Assembly: GCA_944386045.1 (NCBI GenBank)
Contig: CALWZO010000026.1
Coordinates: forward strand, 1 to 62,792
Reading direction: 5' to 3'
DNA: 62,792 nt
Source of the DNA: an uncultured Clostridia bacterium
GTDB lineage: Bacteria; Bacillota; Clostridia; Oscillospirales; Ruminococcaceae
Position numbers and translations under genes: made by a program. The notes beneath the pieces were generated by a model that had not been told where the DNA came from, did not search any database, and was given only the letters and a program-made list of their open reading frames with translations. Below are positions 33,383 through 41,998 of the stretch, one piece after another. Positions within the stretch are counted from its first letter, which is position 1. The number at the start of each line of letters is the position of its first letter.

Positions 33383-34288
33383 ATGAACAAAATAACCGTT
33401 ATGGCGCCGGCAAAGATAAATCTGTCTTTGGACATAACCGGTGTGGATGAAAAAGGATATCATCTGCTGGATATGGTTATGCAGTCGGTATCTGTTTATG
33501 AAAAGGTGACGCTGGAAAAAAGACAGCGGGGAATAACCATAGCTTCCAACGCCAGATATATACCCACAGATGAAAAAAATGTGGCGGTAAAAGCCGCCAT
33601 GAAATTTTTCGCTTACAGCGGAATAGACGGCGGCGTGCACATACACATAAAAAAGACTGTGCCCATAAAGGCCGGTATGGCCGGAGGAAGCGCCGATGCC
33701 GCCGGTGTCATAGTGGGGCTTGACCGCCTGTACGGCACAAAATACAGCCGGCGGCAGCTGTGTGAAATAGGCGCGGCAGCCGGCAGTGATGTGCCTTTTA
33801 TGATAGTGGGCGGCACCAAAAGGGTGCAGGGTGTGGGAGATGTGATACTGCCCTGTGCGCCGATGCCCTCCTGCCATATTGTTATATGTATGCCGTCAAA
33901 AGGCGTATCAACGCCGGCGGCCTTTGCCAATTATGACACCTTGGGCAAAAAGACGGCGGTAGACACCGACGGACTGATAAAAGCAATGGCCGACGGTGAC
34001 CTGCACCGTATGGCCTCGCTTATGGCCAATGACCTGGAGGAAGCCGCCGCCAGCCGGTACACCCGGCCCATAAAGGAAGAGCTTTTGAAACTGGGGGCGC
34101 TGGGCAGTGTCATGACAGGCAGCGGTGCGGCAGTTTTCGGGGTTTTTGACGACGGGGAGAAAGCCCGCGCGGCCTATACATATTTCAAAGGCAGGGTGCG
34201 CAGTGTGTTCCTGGCCCGCCCGGTAAAACGCGGTGCCCATATTGCACCCGGAAAGTCCGGCCGAGGCAAAGCCGGCGGCTACAGATAA
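33383..34288 (+). CDS. ispE: 4-diphosphocytidyl-2-C-methyl-D-erythritol kinase
   Basis: GHMP kinase of the non-mevalonate isoprenoid pathway. The 301-residue protein starts with the substrate motif PAKINLSLDI, contains the ATP loop PIKAGMAGGSADAAG and the C-terminal GSVMTGSGAAVFG. Length and motifs are typical. It is the last gene of the Lrp-aminotransferase-DUF362 run and precedes a terminator. Confidence 0.95.
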   Translation: MNKITVMAPAKINLSLDITGVDEKGYHLLDMVMQSVSVYEKVTLEKRQRGITIASNARYIPTDEKNVAVKAAMKFFAYSGIDGGVHIHIKKTVPIKAGMAGGSADAAGVIVGLDRLYGTKYSRRQLCEIGAAAGSDVPFMIVGGTKRVQGVGDVILPCAPMPSCHIVICMPSKGVSTPAAFANYDTLGKKTAVDTDGLIKAMADGDLHRMASLMANDLEEAAASRYTRPIKEELLKLGALGSVMTGSGAAVFGVFDDGEKARAAYTYFKGRVRSVFLARPVKRGAHIAPGKSGRGKAGGYR

Positions 34289-34323
34289 TTCCTGTATGAT
34301 GTCAGTTTGTATTTGATTATATG

Positions 34324-34352
34324 AAATCCCGCCGGTAAGGCGGGATTTTTTC
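34324..34352 (+). terminator. Terminator after ispE
   Basis: ATCCCGCC (34326-34333) pairs with GGCGGGAT (34339-34346), then a T run. Confidence 0.85.
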
Positions 34353-34600
34353 TTGCGTAGATATCCAAAAATAAAATATTGTTTCGCCCCGGTATGAATA
34401 CGGTAATGCCGCCGGGGAAAAGCCGAAATCCGCTGTATTCCTTTTTCAGGCTGCAAGCCGCCGTTTATATACAATGCGGCCCCTGCCCGGGCACGGCAGA
34501 AGCAAAGCTTTTCACAACAATTCGGACAAACAGTTCCTGCACGGGGCGGTGAAAATTATTCCTGCGGTTTTTATGGCGGAATTTTTAAAACAGGGGACAA

Positions 34601-34633
34601 GCAAAAAAGCGGCAATTTTTGCCGCTTTTTTGC
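34601..34633 (-). terminator. Terminator of galM
   Basis: AAAAAAGCGGC (34603-34613) pairs with GCCGCTTTTTT (34621-34631), 20 bases beyond the galM stop. Confidence 0.85.
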
Positions 34634-34652
34634 TGTATAATTTTATGTGCGG

Positions 34653-35684
34653 TTAAAAGTAAAAACGGAAGCCGGTTTTGTGATAATACTGCTGTCCGCG
34701 GTGCAGGATTATCTGCGGCAGGTGAGAGTATTTCATCGCACCCGGCGCGGCCTGGGTTTCTACGCATATACCGCTGTATGGTGCCAGCTGGCCGTTTTTG
34801 CCCCGGCAGACAGGAATAAAATTGCCTGTATAAATCTGCGCGCCGCACTGGTTTGTGAAAATATCCATTTTCAGCGCGCCGTCGGAAGAGGTCAGCGTGC
34901 CGAATTTGCGGTATTCGCTGAGCGCGTTGTCGCAGAAAAGGTGGTGGTCAATGCCGTTTATTGCCGGCTGGCGTTTTTTCGCCAGGTCTATCTGTTCCCC
35001 CAGCAGTTTTTCCTGTGTGAAGTCAAAGGGGGTGCCCCGGCTTTCCTTTACCAGGCCCGTGGTGCAGCCGTCGTCCTTCACCTCCATGAAAAAGTGAGAA
35101 TTCAGCTGCAAACGGTGGCCCAGTATGTCGCCTTTGCCGTCCAGGTTGAAGTATGAGTGATTTGTCAGGCTGACAGGGCAGGCCGCCGTGGTGGTGGCCA
35201 GGTATTCAATCATCAGCAGGCCGTTTCGGAAGGTGTATTTTACGCTGAGGGACAAGTTTCCGGGGAAGCCGCCCTCTCCGCCCATGCTGAAAGCGGAAAA
35301 GGTCATATAATCGTCTTCGGCGTCGGTCAGGTCAAAGAACATTTTGTCAAATCCGCTGCTGCCGCCGTGCAGGCAGCTGCTGCCGTTGTTTTTGTCCAGG
35401 GTGTATTTTTCCCCGTCTATATAAAACCGGCCGTCTTCAATTCGGTTTGCCACACGGCCGCACACCGCGCCGAAATAAGTGCGGTTTTCCTCTTCTTCAT
35501 ACCGGGCCAGGTTGTCATATCCGAGAACCACATCCCTTTTGCAGCCGTTTTTGTCCGTGACTGTCAGGCTTTGTATTGTGGCGCCGTAGTTCAGCACGCT
35601 CAGGCTGTTGCCCAGCCGGTCGGTCAGGGTGTATCGGAATATTTCGTTTCCGTTTTTGTCTTTTCCGAAAAATTGTTTTTCCAT
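34653..35684 (-). CDS. galM: Aldose 1-epimerase
   Basis: Interconverts alpha and beta anomers of hexoses (galactose mutarotase). The 343-residue protein has the family landmarks NYGATIQSL, GRVANRI, CLHGG, the catalytic-His region SLTNHSYFNL, and GICVETQ with the catalytic Glu. AAGGAGGA precedes the ATG. galE is about 10 kb away on the same strand, not in the same operon. Confidence 0.93.
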   Translation of the reverse strand: MEKQFFGKDKNGNEIFRYTLTDRLGNSLSVLNYGATIQSLTVTDKNGCKRDVVLGYDNLARYEEEENRTYFGAVCGRVANRIEDGRFYIDGEKYTLDKNNGSSCLHGGSSGFDKMFFDLTDAEDDYMTFSAFSMGGEGGFPGNLSLSVKYTFRNGLLMIEYLATTTAACPVSLTNHSYFNLDGKGDILGHRLQLNSHFFMEVKDDGCTTGLVKESRGTPFDFTQEKLLGEQIDLAKKRQPAINGIDHHLFCDNALSEYRKFGTLTSSDGALKMDIFTNQCGAQIYTGNFIPVCRGKNGQLAPYSGICVETQAAPGAMKYSHLPQIILHRGQQYYHKTGFRFYF

Positions 35685-35788
35685 ATATCCTCCTTCGGGG
35701 GTTAATGTTTAATATATTTTATCATCTGATATTATTTATTACAATATTGTAATTGTTGTGAAAAATGCCGTTTGTAATATTTAACCAC

Positions 35789-35818
35789 TTGAATTTGCGG
35801 TGTGTTATGGTATATAAT
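35789..35818 (+). promoter_or_regulatory. Promoter of the SGNH hydrolase gene
   Basis: TTGAAT (35789-35794), 18-base spacer, TATAAT (35813-35818). Confidence 0.65.
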
Positions 35819-35843
35819 GAGTGCTTGATAAAGGGGTGATTTT

Positions 35844-36809
35844 TTGGCTAAATATATGGCTCCGGAAGCCAGAGAAAGAAGAAGGAAACAGCAGAAAGCC
35901 AGGAGACTGGCAATGTATTCCACAATGGTGGTTTTTGTGCTGGTGGTTTCTTTCGGCATTGTAAAAGTTATAGAGATGTTTTCCGCAGACGAAGGCGAAG
36001 TGCCTTTGCTGGACGGTTCCACACTTCAGCAGCCCAACACCGATGTGGAAAAACAGGGCGAAGACTGGGACACATTCACAGGACCGGTGGAAAAGACCAT
36101 CAACCTTGAGGTGGTAATACCGGAAATAAATATGATACAGGTGGCGGAAAACGGCCGCGTGGATATAAGCTATTTCAATGATGCGATATTTATGGGCGAC
36201 AGCCTGGCAGACGGTTTCAGGGTTTATTCCGGCAGCGGTTCGCTGGATCTGCGCAATACCGCAGCCACATACATCACACGCCAGAGCCTGACCCCCCGTT
36301 CCTTTACGCAGCCGGGTGCAATGATTGATGTGGGCGACGGCCCCATTGACCCCTGGGCGACAGTGGAGCAGAAAAACCCGGGTAAGGTTTATGTTACACT
36401 GGGCACCAATGCGCTGATGTCCATGGACCCGCAGGAATTTATAGACAGCTATTATGTTTTCATCGATATGCTGAAAGAAAAGGCGCCCAACGCAGTGATA
36501 TATGTCACCACAATAACTCCCACAACAGGCTGGAAAGCCCGGGAGGAACCCAGACTGTCCTTTGACAGAATTTATCAGGCAAACCAGCTGATCGCCAAAA
36601 TGTGCAACGAAAAAGGCCTGGCCCTGATAAACCTGTACGATGTAATGAAAAGCGACAGCGGATATCTGAGGGAAGAGATAGCCCGGAGCGACGGTTACCA
36701 CCTGACCCCCACAGGCTATCAGGAATGGCTGGACTACCTTATCACCCATACGGTGTACAACCCCTCCAGTCCCTACATTCCTGGCTCACCTTACGCACGG
36801 ACGATATAA
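35844..36809 (+). CDS. Membrane-anchored SGNH/GDSL hydrolase
   Basis: A 321-residue protein with a basic N-terminus, one membrane anchor (about 23-44), a linker, and an extracellular SGNH esterase domain. Catalytic blocks are GDSLADGF (Ser), the Gly block, GTNAL (Asn), and DGYHLTPTGY (Asp, His). It probably deacylates a cell-surface polymer. The TTG start is used because AAGGGGTGA (831-839 of that kilobase) is correctly spaced, whereas the ATG at 35856 is too far. Confidence 0.85.
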   Translation: MAKYMAPEARERRRKQQKARRLAMYSTMVVFVLVVSFGIVKVIEMFSADEGEVPLLDGSTLQQPNTDVEKQGEDWDTFTGPVEKTINLEVVIPEINMIQVAENGRVDISYFNDAIFMGDSLADGFRVYSGSGSLDLRNTAATYITRQSLTPRSFTQPGAMIDVGDGPIDPWATVEQKNPGKVYVTLGTNALMSMDPQEFIDSYYVFIDMLKEKAPNAVIYVTTITPTTGWKAREEPRLSFDRIYQANQLIAKMCNEKGLALINLYDVMKSDSGYLREEIARSDGYHLTPTGYQEWLDYLITHTVYNPSSPYIPGSPYARTI

Positions 36810-36818
36810 AAAATATTT

Positions 36819-36845
36819 GAAAGCAGGCGCAAGCCTGCTTTTTTA
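36819..36845 (+). terminator. Terminator after the SGNH hydrolase gene
   Basis: AAGCAGGC (36821-36828), GCAA loop, GCCTGCTT (36833-36840), T run. It resembles the terminator at 5787-5815. Confidence 0.85.
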
Positions 36846-37073
36846 TGTGCAAAATTCCGGGTTTTGCCTGCCGTACGGCTGAATAAAAAGGGCAGAAAGC
36901 CGGAAAATGTGAAAGCGCATACCGCCCGCGGCAGCCAGCCGGGTTTGTGTTTTGCGGCGGAAAATTGCAGCCGCGTCCCGGGCAAAGGGACGGATCATCT
37001 CCCGGCTTTTGAATTGTCCTTTCGTCTGTATGCCTTATTCCGAAATTCAGATACAGTTTTGTAAAATCAGGCA

Positions 37074-37102
37074 GAAAAAAGCCGCCCCAAAGGGCGGCTT
37101 TT
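37074..37102 (-). terminator. Terminator of the M20 peptidase gene
   Basis: AAAAAGCCGCCC (37076-37087), CAAA loop, GGGCGGCTTTT (37092-37102). Confidence 0.85.
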
Positions 37103-37115
37103 GATATTACCGGAA

Positions 37116-38405
37116 TTATTCGCCGAACAGTTCTTTGATGTCGTCTTCCTTGCCTGATTTTACCAGGATTTCTTTGTAGGAAGCAACAGACTTTCTGGCT
37201 GATGTGTCGATATCGCTCTTCAAGAATTCCAGGGCATAGGTGGCTGCGCCTGCTGCGCCTTTTACCAGCACATCTTCGTCGATGTCAAACTGCTGGTTGT
37301 GGTGAGCTGCACCGATACCTTTTTCTTCGTTCTTCATACCCAGGAAAGCAAACACGCCGGGCCACATCATCAGGTACTGGGAGAAGCTTTCGGAAGCCAT
37401 CCAGGGCTCTGCTTCCACAATGTTTTCTGCGCCTATTTCATCGCCGATTACCTTTCTGGCAAAGGCTGCACATTCAGGGTCGTTGATTACCGGGAAGCCG
37501 GGCAGTGTGTAGGAATTGTATGTGGGGACACAGTTGTACGCTTTGCAGGTGTTGTCAATGAGGTTTTTGAATTCGTTGTAGAATATCATACCGGATACAT
37601 CGCGGTCAAATGTTCTCATTGTGCCGCCGAAAGTACATGTCTGGGGGATAACATTGCCCACAACACCGGCGTTGAGTGTACCAACAGAGTATGTCAGTGT
37701 TTTGTACGGGTCAATTTTTACCAGACGCAGTGCCTGCATGCCGGAGTAAATGGCTGCAAAGGCGTCTATCGGGTTGATGGACTGGTCAGGACGGCTGCCG
37801 TGACCGCCGCGGCCTTCGATTGTCACATTGAAGCCCATGGCGCCGGCCATCATGTTGGTGTCGTTGATGCCCATTTTGCCGGTTTCCAGTGTGCTCAGCA
37901 GGTGGATGCCGTAAGCGGAGTCAACTTTTATGCCGTTTTTCTCCATATATGCAAATATGTATTTGACATTTCCGGTGCCTTCTTCGCCTCTTTCAAAGCA
38001 CAGATATACAGTGCCGGCAATCTCGTCCTTTTTCTCCATCAGAATTTTGGCAGCGCCCAGCAGCATTGCCATGTGGCCGTCATGGCCGCAGGCGTGCATC
38101 ACGCCGTCAACTTTACTTTTGCAAACTCTTTTTACTTTCAGGTTTTCATCTGTTTCAACAACAGGCAGAGCGTCGATGTCGGCGCGCAGCAGAACGGTTT
38201 TGCCGTTGTCTGTCTTGCCTTTGATTGTGGCCAGAATGCCGCCGTTGGGGATTACTACATGCTCAATGCCCATGTCTTTCAGTTCCCGGCTGAGCCTTTC
38301 AACGGTTTTGTCCTCTTTGCTGGACAGCTCCGGGTTTTCGTGGAAATATCTGCGCATGGAGATGATGTAATCTTCATACTTTTTAGCAAGTTCAAAATTT
38401 TTCAT
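37116..38405 (-). CDS. M20 family amidohydrolase/peptidase
   Basis: A 429-residue zinc-dependent amidohydrolase that cleaves N-acyl amino acids or small peptides. Motifs: HACGHDGHMAMLLGAA, the metal/catalytic Glu pair in FERGEEG, the dimerisation-domain GGHGSRPDQSINP, and AAHHNQQFDIDE near the C-terminus. ATG at 38405 follows AAAGGCG; a longer in-frame start lacks a site. It is divergent from a YfcC-type transporter, a common pairing that suggests uptake followed by cytoplasmic hydrolysis of the same substrate. Confidence 0.9.
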   Translation of the reverse strand: MKNFELAKKYEDYIISMRRYFHENPELSSKEDKTVERLSRELKDMGIEHVVIPNGGILATIKGKTDNGKTVLLRADIDALPVVETDENLKVKRVCKSKVDGVMHACGHDGHMAMLLGAAKILMEKKDEIAGTVYLCFERGEEGTGNVKYIFAYMEKNGIKVDSAYGIHLLSTLETGKMGINDTNMMAGAMGFNVTIEGRGGHGSRPDQSINPIDAFAAIYSGMQALRLVKIDPYKTLTYSVGTLNAGVVGNVIPQTCTFGGTMRTFDRDVSGMIFYNEFKNLIDNTCKAYNCVPTYNSYTLPGFPVINDPECAAFARKVIGDEIGAENIVEAEPWMASESFSQYLMMWPGVFAFLGMKNEEKGIGAAHHNQQFDIDEDVLVKGAAGAATYALEFLKSDIDTSARKSVASYKEILVKSGKEDDIKELFGE

Positions 38406-38847
38406 ATCATTTACGCCTTTCTGTATTTGCACAACATATTCAAGTACATTTATACATAAAAATGAATATTGTGCATAAAATGATGGTTGTTAAAGTATGA
38501 GTGGGAACATACCTTCCGATAAATATATATTATAATAACATGTGTAAAAAGTCAACAAAAACTTTTTAATATTACTGTTTATTTTTTGTACAAAGTAGTT
38601 TTTTGAACGCGTTCACAAAATATTATGTATCTGTTATAACAGTTGCAGTAAATATGTGATAATTTTTTGTAAAAAGTGCTTATTGACTTGTTGTTAAATA
38701 TTTGTTAAGATTTTTGTATAAAATTGTTTGCATAAATTTGCAATGGATGTTTATTTGCGGGGTATTATCCAAGTGGGCGTAACTTAAATATACATTACAT
38801 ACGCGTTCGAGCAATTTTTCGAAAACAAGCTAAAAGGAGAATTAGTT
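38406..38847. other. Palindrome-rich divergent control region
   Basis: Contains two perfect 12-base palindromes, TGAACGCGTTCA (38604-38615) and CTGTTATAACAG (38631-38642), and the direct repeat TTGTTAA (38691-38697 and 38702-38708) lying between the -35 and -10 of the plus-strand promoter. No gene seen. Confidence 0.65.
38683..38711 (+). promoter_or_regulatory. Candidate promoter of the YfcC transporter gene
   Basis: TTGACT (38683-38688), 17-base spacer, TAAGAT (38706-38711). The spacer carries TTGTTAAATATTTGTTAA, which resembles a Rex operator in its left half. Confidence 0.55.
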
Positions 38848-40269
38848 ATGGCAAATACAGTTAAAACTGAACAAAAAGCTAAGAAAAGCTTTAAAATGCC
38901 TCACCTGTTCTGGATTATGGCCGGCCTGCTGCTGATAACCAGCTTGCTGACATACATAATCCCCGCAGGTCAGTTTGCCACAGACCCGGAAACAGGCAAA
39001 ATACTGGGCGACCAGTTTAATTTTCTGGGTTATCAGACCCCTGTAAGCCCCATTGATATGATGATGAGCATCATGGAAGGTCTTACATCATCTGCCCTTA
39101 TCGGCTGGTCCGTTATGGTATCCGGCGCCATGGTTGCCATTGTTATGGGCACAGGCGCATTTGACGACTTCCTCAACTGGGCTATCTACAAACTGAAGGA
39201 CAAAGATGACTCCATACTGGTTATGGTTATGTTTGCCCTGATGGTTTACCTGGGCGCTTTCGGCGGATCAGATGCTTTGATAGCAATTGTTCCTATCGGC
39301 GTTATGTTTGCAAAAAAACTGCGTCTTGACCCCATCTGTGCCATCGGTGTTTCCACCTATGCCACACTGCTGGGCTTCGGCACAGGCCCCACCAAGCAGG
39401 CTACAACACAGCTGCTGATGGGCGTACAGATTTACGGCACATTCTTTACAATGTTCATATCCATGAATATATTTATGATTGTGGGTATGATATTCCTGCT
39501 TCAATATGTAAAGAAAATCAGAAAAGACCCCACCCAATCCCTTATGTGGGATGACGGCTGGCGTCCGGAAGAAGTTGCGGTTGACACATCTTCCATCAAA
39601 GAAGTAAAACTGTCATGGCGTACAGTTGTTGTACTGCTGGTTTACATTTCACAGTACCTTATCATCGTTTTGTACCCGATGATCACCAACGACACTTCCC
39701 AAACTTTCCCGATGATGATTGCCCTGTCTGTTGCAGTATCAATTATCTGCGGTTTTGTAGGTCAGTTCTCATTTGACAAAATAGGCAACGAGTTTGGCAA
39801 AGGTCTGGCCGGCATGGCATTTGTTGCTTTTGTAATCGGTCTTGCAAAGGTTATGTCCATTGTTATGACCAACGGCAACATCCTGCACACAATAGTTTAC
39901 TGGCTGACACTGCCTTTGATGAACCTGCCCCGTTCAGTTGCTTCTATCGGTATGACATTTGTTATATCCATAGTAAACCTTATCATTCCTTCAGCTTCTT
40001 CCAAAGCTGCTATCCTTGTTCCGATACTGCAGCCTATCAGCGAAGCACTGGGTATGATGCCGGAACTGGCTGTTCAGGCTTTCCAGTACGGCGACGGTTT
40101 CTCCAACATGTTCTCACCCTTCCTGGGCTGGACAGTTGGTTCATGTGTAGCCGCCGGCGTTCCCTTCCCCAAATGGGTTAAATGGGTTATGCCCAAGGTT
40201 ATATGCTTCCTTGTAATATCATTTGTGATTATGTTTGCACTGACAGAGTTTGGCTGGCAGCCGTTCTGA
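38848..40269 (+). CDS. YfcC/DcuC-type membrane transporter
   Basis: A 473-residue polytopic transporter with about 11-12 membrane segments and family landmarks such as the N-terminal YIIPAGQF and the loops GAFGGSDALIAIVPIG and PSASSKAAILVPI. YfcC proteins are predicted amino-acid or peptide carriers (substrates mostly unproven). AAAAGGAG precedes the ATG. Codons are shifted to T-ending forms (GCT, GTT, ACA), unlike most neighbours, suggesting high expression. Divergent from the M20 peptidase. Confidence 0.88.
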   Translation: MANTVKTEQKAKKSFKMPHLFWIMAGLLLITSLLTYIIPAGQFATDPETGKILGDQFNFLGYQTPVSPIDMMMSIMEGLTSSALIGWSVMVSGAMVAIVMGTGAFDDFLNWAIYKLKDKDDSILVMVMFALMVYLGAFGGSDALIAIVPIGVMFAKKLRLDPICAIGVSTYATLLGFGTGPTKQATTQLLMGVQIYGTFFTMFISMNIFMIVGMIFLLQYVKKIRKDPTQSLMWDDGWRPEEVAVDTSSIKEVKLSWRTVVVLLVYISQYLIIVLYPMITNDTSQTFPMMIALSVAVSIICGFVGQFSFDKIGNEFGKGLAGMAFVAFVIGLAKVMSIVMTNGNILHTIVYWLTLPLMNLPRSVASIGMTFVISIVNLIIPSASSKAAILVPILQPISEALGMMPELAVQAFQYGDGFSNMFSPFLGWTVGSCVAAGVPFPKWVKWVMPKVICFLVISFVIMFALTEFGWQPF

Positions 40270-40293
40270 TTTTTTAGACAATATGACGAAAAG

Positions 40294-40322
40294 AAAAAAG
40301 CGCCTTACAAGGCGCTTTTTTT
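40294..40322 (+). terminator. Terminator after the YfcC gene
   Basis: AAAAAAGCGCC (40294-40304), loop TTACAA, GGCGCTTTTTT (40311 onward). Confidence 0.85.
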
Positions 40323-40365
40323 GTGCTATAATTAAAGTCAGCGTTATTTTTTTCGGAGGTTAAAT

Positions 40366-41478
40366 ATGGATGTGAGAACTGATTTTGTAATGCCGCAGTA
40401 CAACCGGCCTGACTTTGGACAGCCCCAATTTGCCCTGGCGCCGGACGCCCGGTGGGAAGAGGCGCAGCAGGACGGCGTGGCGCCTTTTGATTTTCATTCC
40501 ACATCTATGTATCCGGAATATTTCAAGGTCAAGGGACGCTGGCTGCTGGCCCGGCCCAGCCGTATGGACGCATCGGTGGTAATAAAGGATGACGGCCGTC
40601 TGGCCGTAGTGGAAAACCGCAATATCAAAAAAGGCGACAAGGTTATTGTCGGCCGCAGCGAAGACGGCAGCCGGGGCATTTATGTACATACCCGGGGCTT
40701 TGCACGGCACAAAAACGAAAAGGAACGGTTTGTTTTCCGCCAGGGACGCAGCAGGGAAACCGCCTATTCCAGGGATTATGATCGCCTGATTTCCCTTTTG
40801 AAATACGAAAGGGAAAACGGAGGCAGGATACTGTGGGTCATGGGTCCGGCTTTTTCCTTTGACGCAGGCGCGCGCAAAGCCATGCAGGCGCTGGTGGAAA
40901 ACGGATATGTACAGTGTGTGCTGGCAGGCAACGCGCTGGCCACCCACGACCTGGAAGGCGCCCTGCTGCATACGGCCCTGGGCCAGGACATATACACACA
41001 GCAGTCAATGCCCGGCGGACATTACAACCACCTGGATGTGATAAACCGTGTGAGGGCATCGGGAAGCATTGAAAATTTTATAAAGGAATATGCCATTGAT
41101 AATGGTATAGTGTACGCCTGCACAAAGCATAAAGTGCCTATGGTGCTGACGGCTTCCATCAGGGACGACGGCCCCCTGCCGGAAGTGATTGCCGACTGTT
41201 ATGCGGGACAGCGGGCTATGAGAGAGCAGATACAGCAGGCCACAACGGTGATATGTATGGCCACAATGCTTCACACCATAGCCACAGGCAATATGACGCC
41301 GTCATTTACATTGGACAGGGAGGGAAATGTGCGCCCGGTGTATTTTTACACCGTGGACGCCGATGAATTTGTGGTGAACAAGCTGCTGGACCGCGGATCC
41401 CTTTCCGCCACAACAATGGTAACAAATGTACAGGACTTTATCACCAAACTGGCCGGCGGGCTGGGACTGGAGTTTTAA
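40366..41478 (+). CDS. TIGR00300/LOR-SDH-like protein, putative nickel-pincer ornithine cyclodeaminase
   Basis: A 370-residue protein matching, from memory, the TIGR00300 (LOR/SDH conserved region) family, some members of which are annotated as nickel-pincer-nucleotide-dependent ornithine cyclodeaminases or the C-terminal part of arginine dihydrolases. Characteristic segments are ENGYVQCVLAGNALATHDLE, the HTALGQD stretch and GGHYNHLDVINRVRASGSI. Such enzymes handle arginine/ornithine. CGGAGG is upstream of the ATG. It is followed by a SLOG protein three bases later and an AEC transporter. No nickel-pincer biosynthesis genes are in this window. Confidence 0.65.
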   Translation: MDVRTDFVMPQYNRPDFGQPQFALAPDARWEEAQQDGVAPFDFHSTSMYPEYFKVKGRWLLARPSRMDASVVIKDDGRLAVVENRNIKKGDKVIVGRSEDGSRGIYVHTRGFARHKNEKERFVFRQGRSRETAYSRDYDRLISLLKYERENGGRILWVMGPAFSFDAGARKAMQALVENGYVQCVLAGNALATHDLEGALLHTALGQDIYTQQSMPGGHYNHLDVINRVRASGSIENFIKEYAIDNGIVYACTKHKVPMVLTASIRDDGPLPEVIADCYAGQRAMREQIQQATTVICMATMLHTIATGNMTPSFTLDREGNVRPVYFYTVDADEFVVNKLLDRGSLSATTMVTNVQDFITKLAGGLGLEF

Positions 41479-41481
41479 GCC

Positions 41482-41967
41482 ATGAACACAGACAGGCACA
41501 TCAGCTGTTGCTTTACCGGGCACAGAAACATACCTGACAGCCACAGGCGGCGGCTGGAAGAAATGCTGGATGACGCAGTGAGGGCCCGGATATCCCAGGG
41601 GTACACGGTTTTCTGCGCCGGCGGCGCCCAGGGTTTTGACACCATGGCAGCCAAAGCAGTGATAAAGTATAAAAAACTGAACGAGAAAGTCCGCCTGCAT
41701 CTGTATCTGCCCTGCCAGGACCAGGACAAATTCTGGAGCAGGCGGGCAAAGGCGGAATACGAAAGGATAAAACAGGCTGCCGACAGCGTGTTTTATATCA
41801 GCCGGACCTATGACAGATACTGCATGATGCGTCGTAACCGCGCCATGGTGGACGACAGTTCCTGCTGTATAGGTTACTGTACAAATTCCGGCGGCGGAAG
41901 CGCGCGCACACTGAGCTATGCGCTGGACAAAGGCCTTAGGGTCATAAACCTGGCTCAGATAATGTAA
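41482..41967 (+). CDS. SLOG-superfamily protein (DUF1273/YpsA-like)
   Basis: A 161-residue Rossmann-like SLOG protein: N-terminal CCFTGHR, the GGAQGFDTMAA nucleotide-sugar-binding-type loop, and a C-terminal NSGGGSARTLSYA loop. SLOG proteins bind or process nucleotide derivatives and sometimes act as sensors. It starts three bases after the TIGR00300-like gene stop, so it is cotranslated with it. No experimental function can be assigned. Confidence 0.8.
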   Translation: MNTDRHISCCFTGHRNIPDSHRRRLEEMLDDAVRARISQGYTVFCAGGAQGFDTMAAKAVIKYKKLNEKVRLHLYLPCQDQDKFWSRRAKAEYERIKQAADSVFYISRTYDRYCMMRRNRAMVDDSSCCIGYCTNSGGGSARTLSYALDKGLRVINLAQIM

Positions 41968-41998
41968 ATGGAAGAATGGAAGAGCGGAATAAGATTAT

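Larger units (their letters stand above)
34289..34652. other. Intergenic stretch between convergent ispE and galM
   Basis: Contains the two terminators. Between them (about 34355-34600) there is only unconvincing short coding potential without ribosome binding sites; I see no gene or RNA. Confidence 0.6.

Noticed and set aside
34474..34656. 60-codon frame between ispE and galM
   Set aside because: Runs through the galM terminator hairpin and lacks a start signal.
38604..38615. Catabolite (CcpA cre) site at the TGAACGCGTTCA palindrome
   Set aside because: It is two bases shorter than the cre consensus and mismatched at the key AA positions; could be another LacI-type site, but none is identified.
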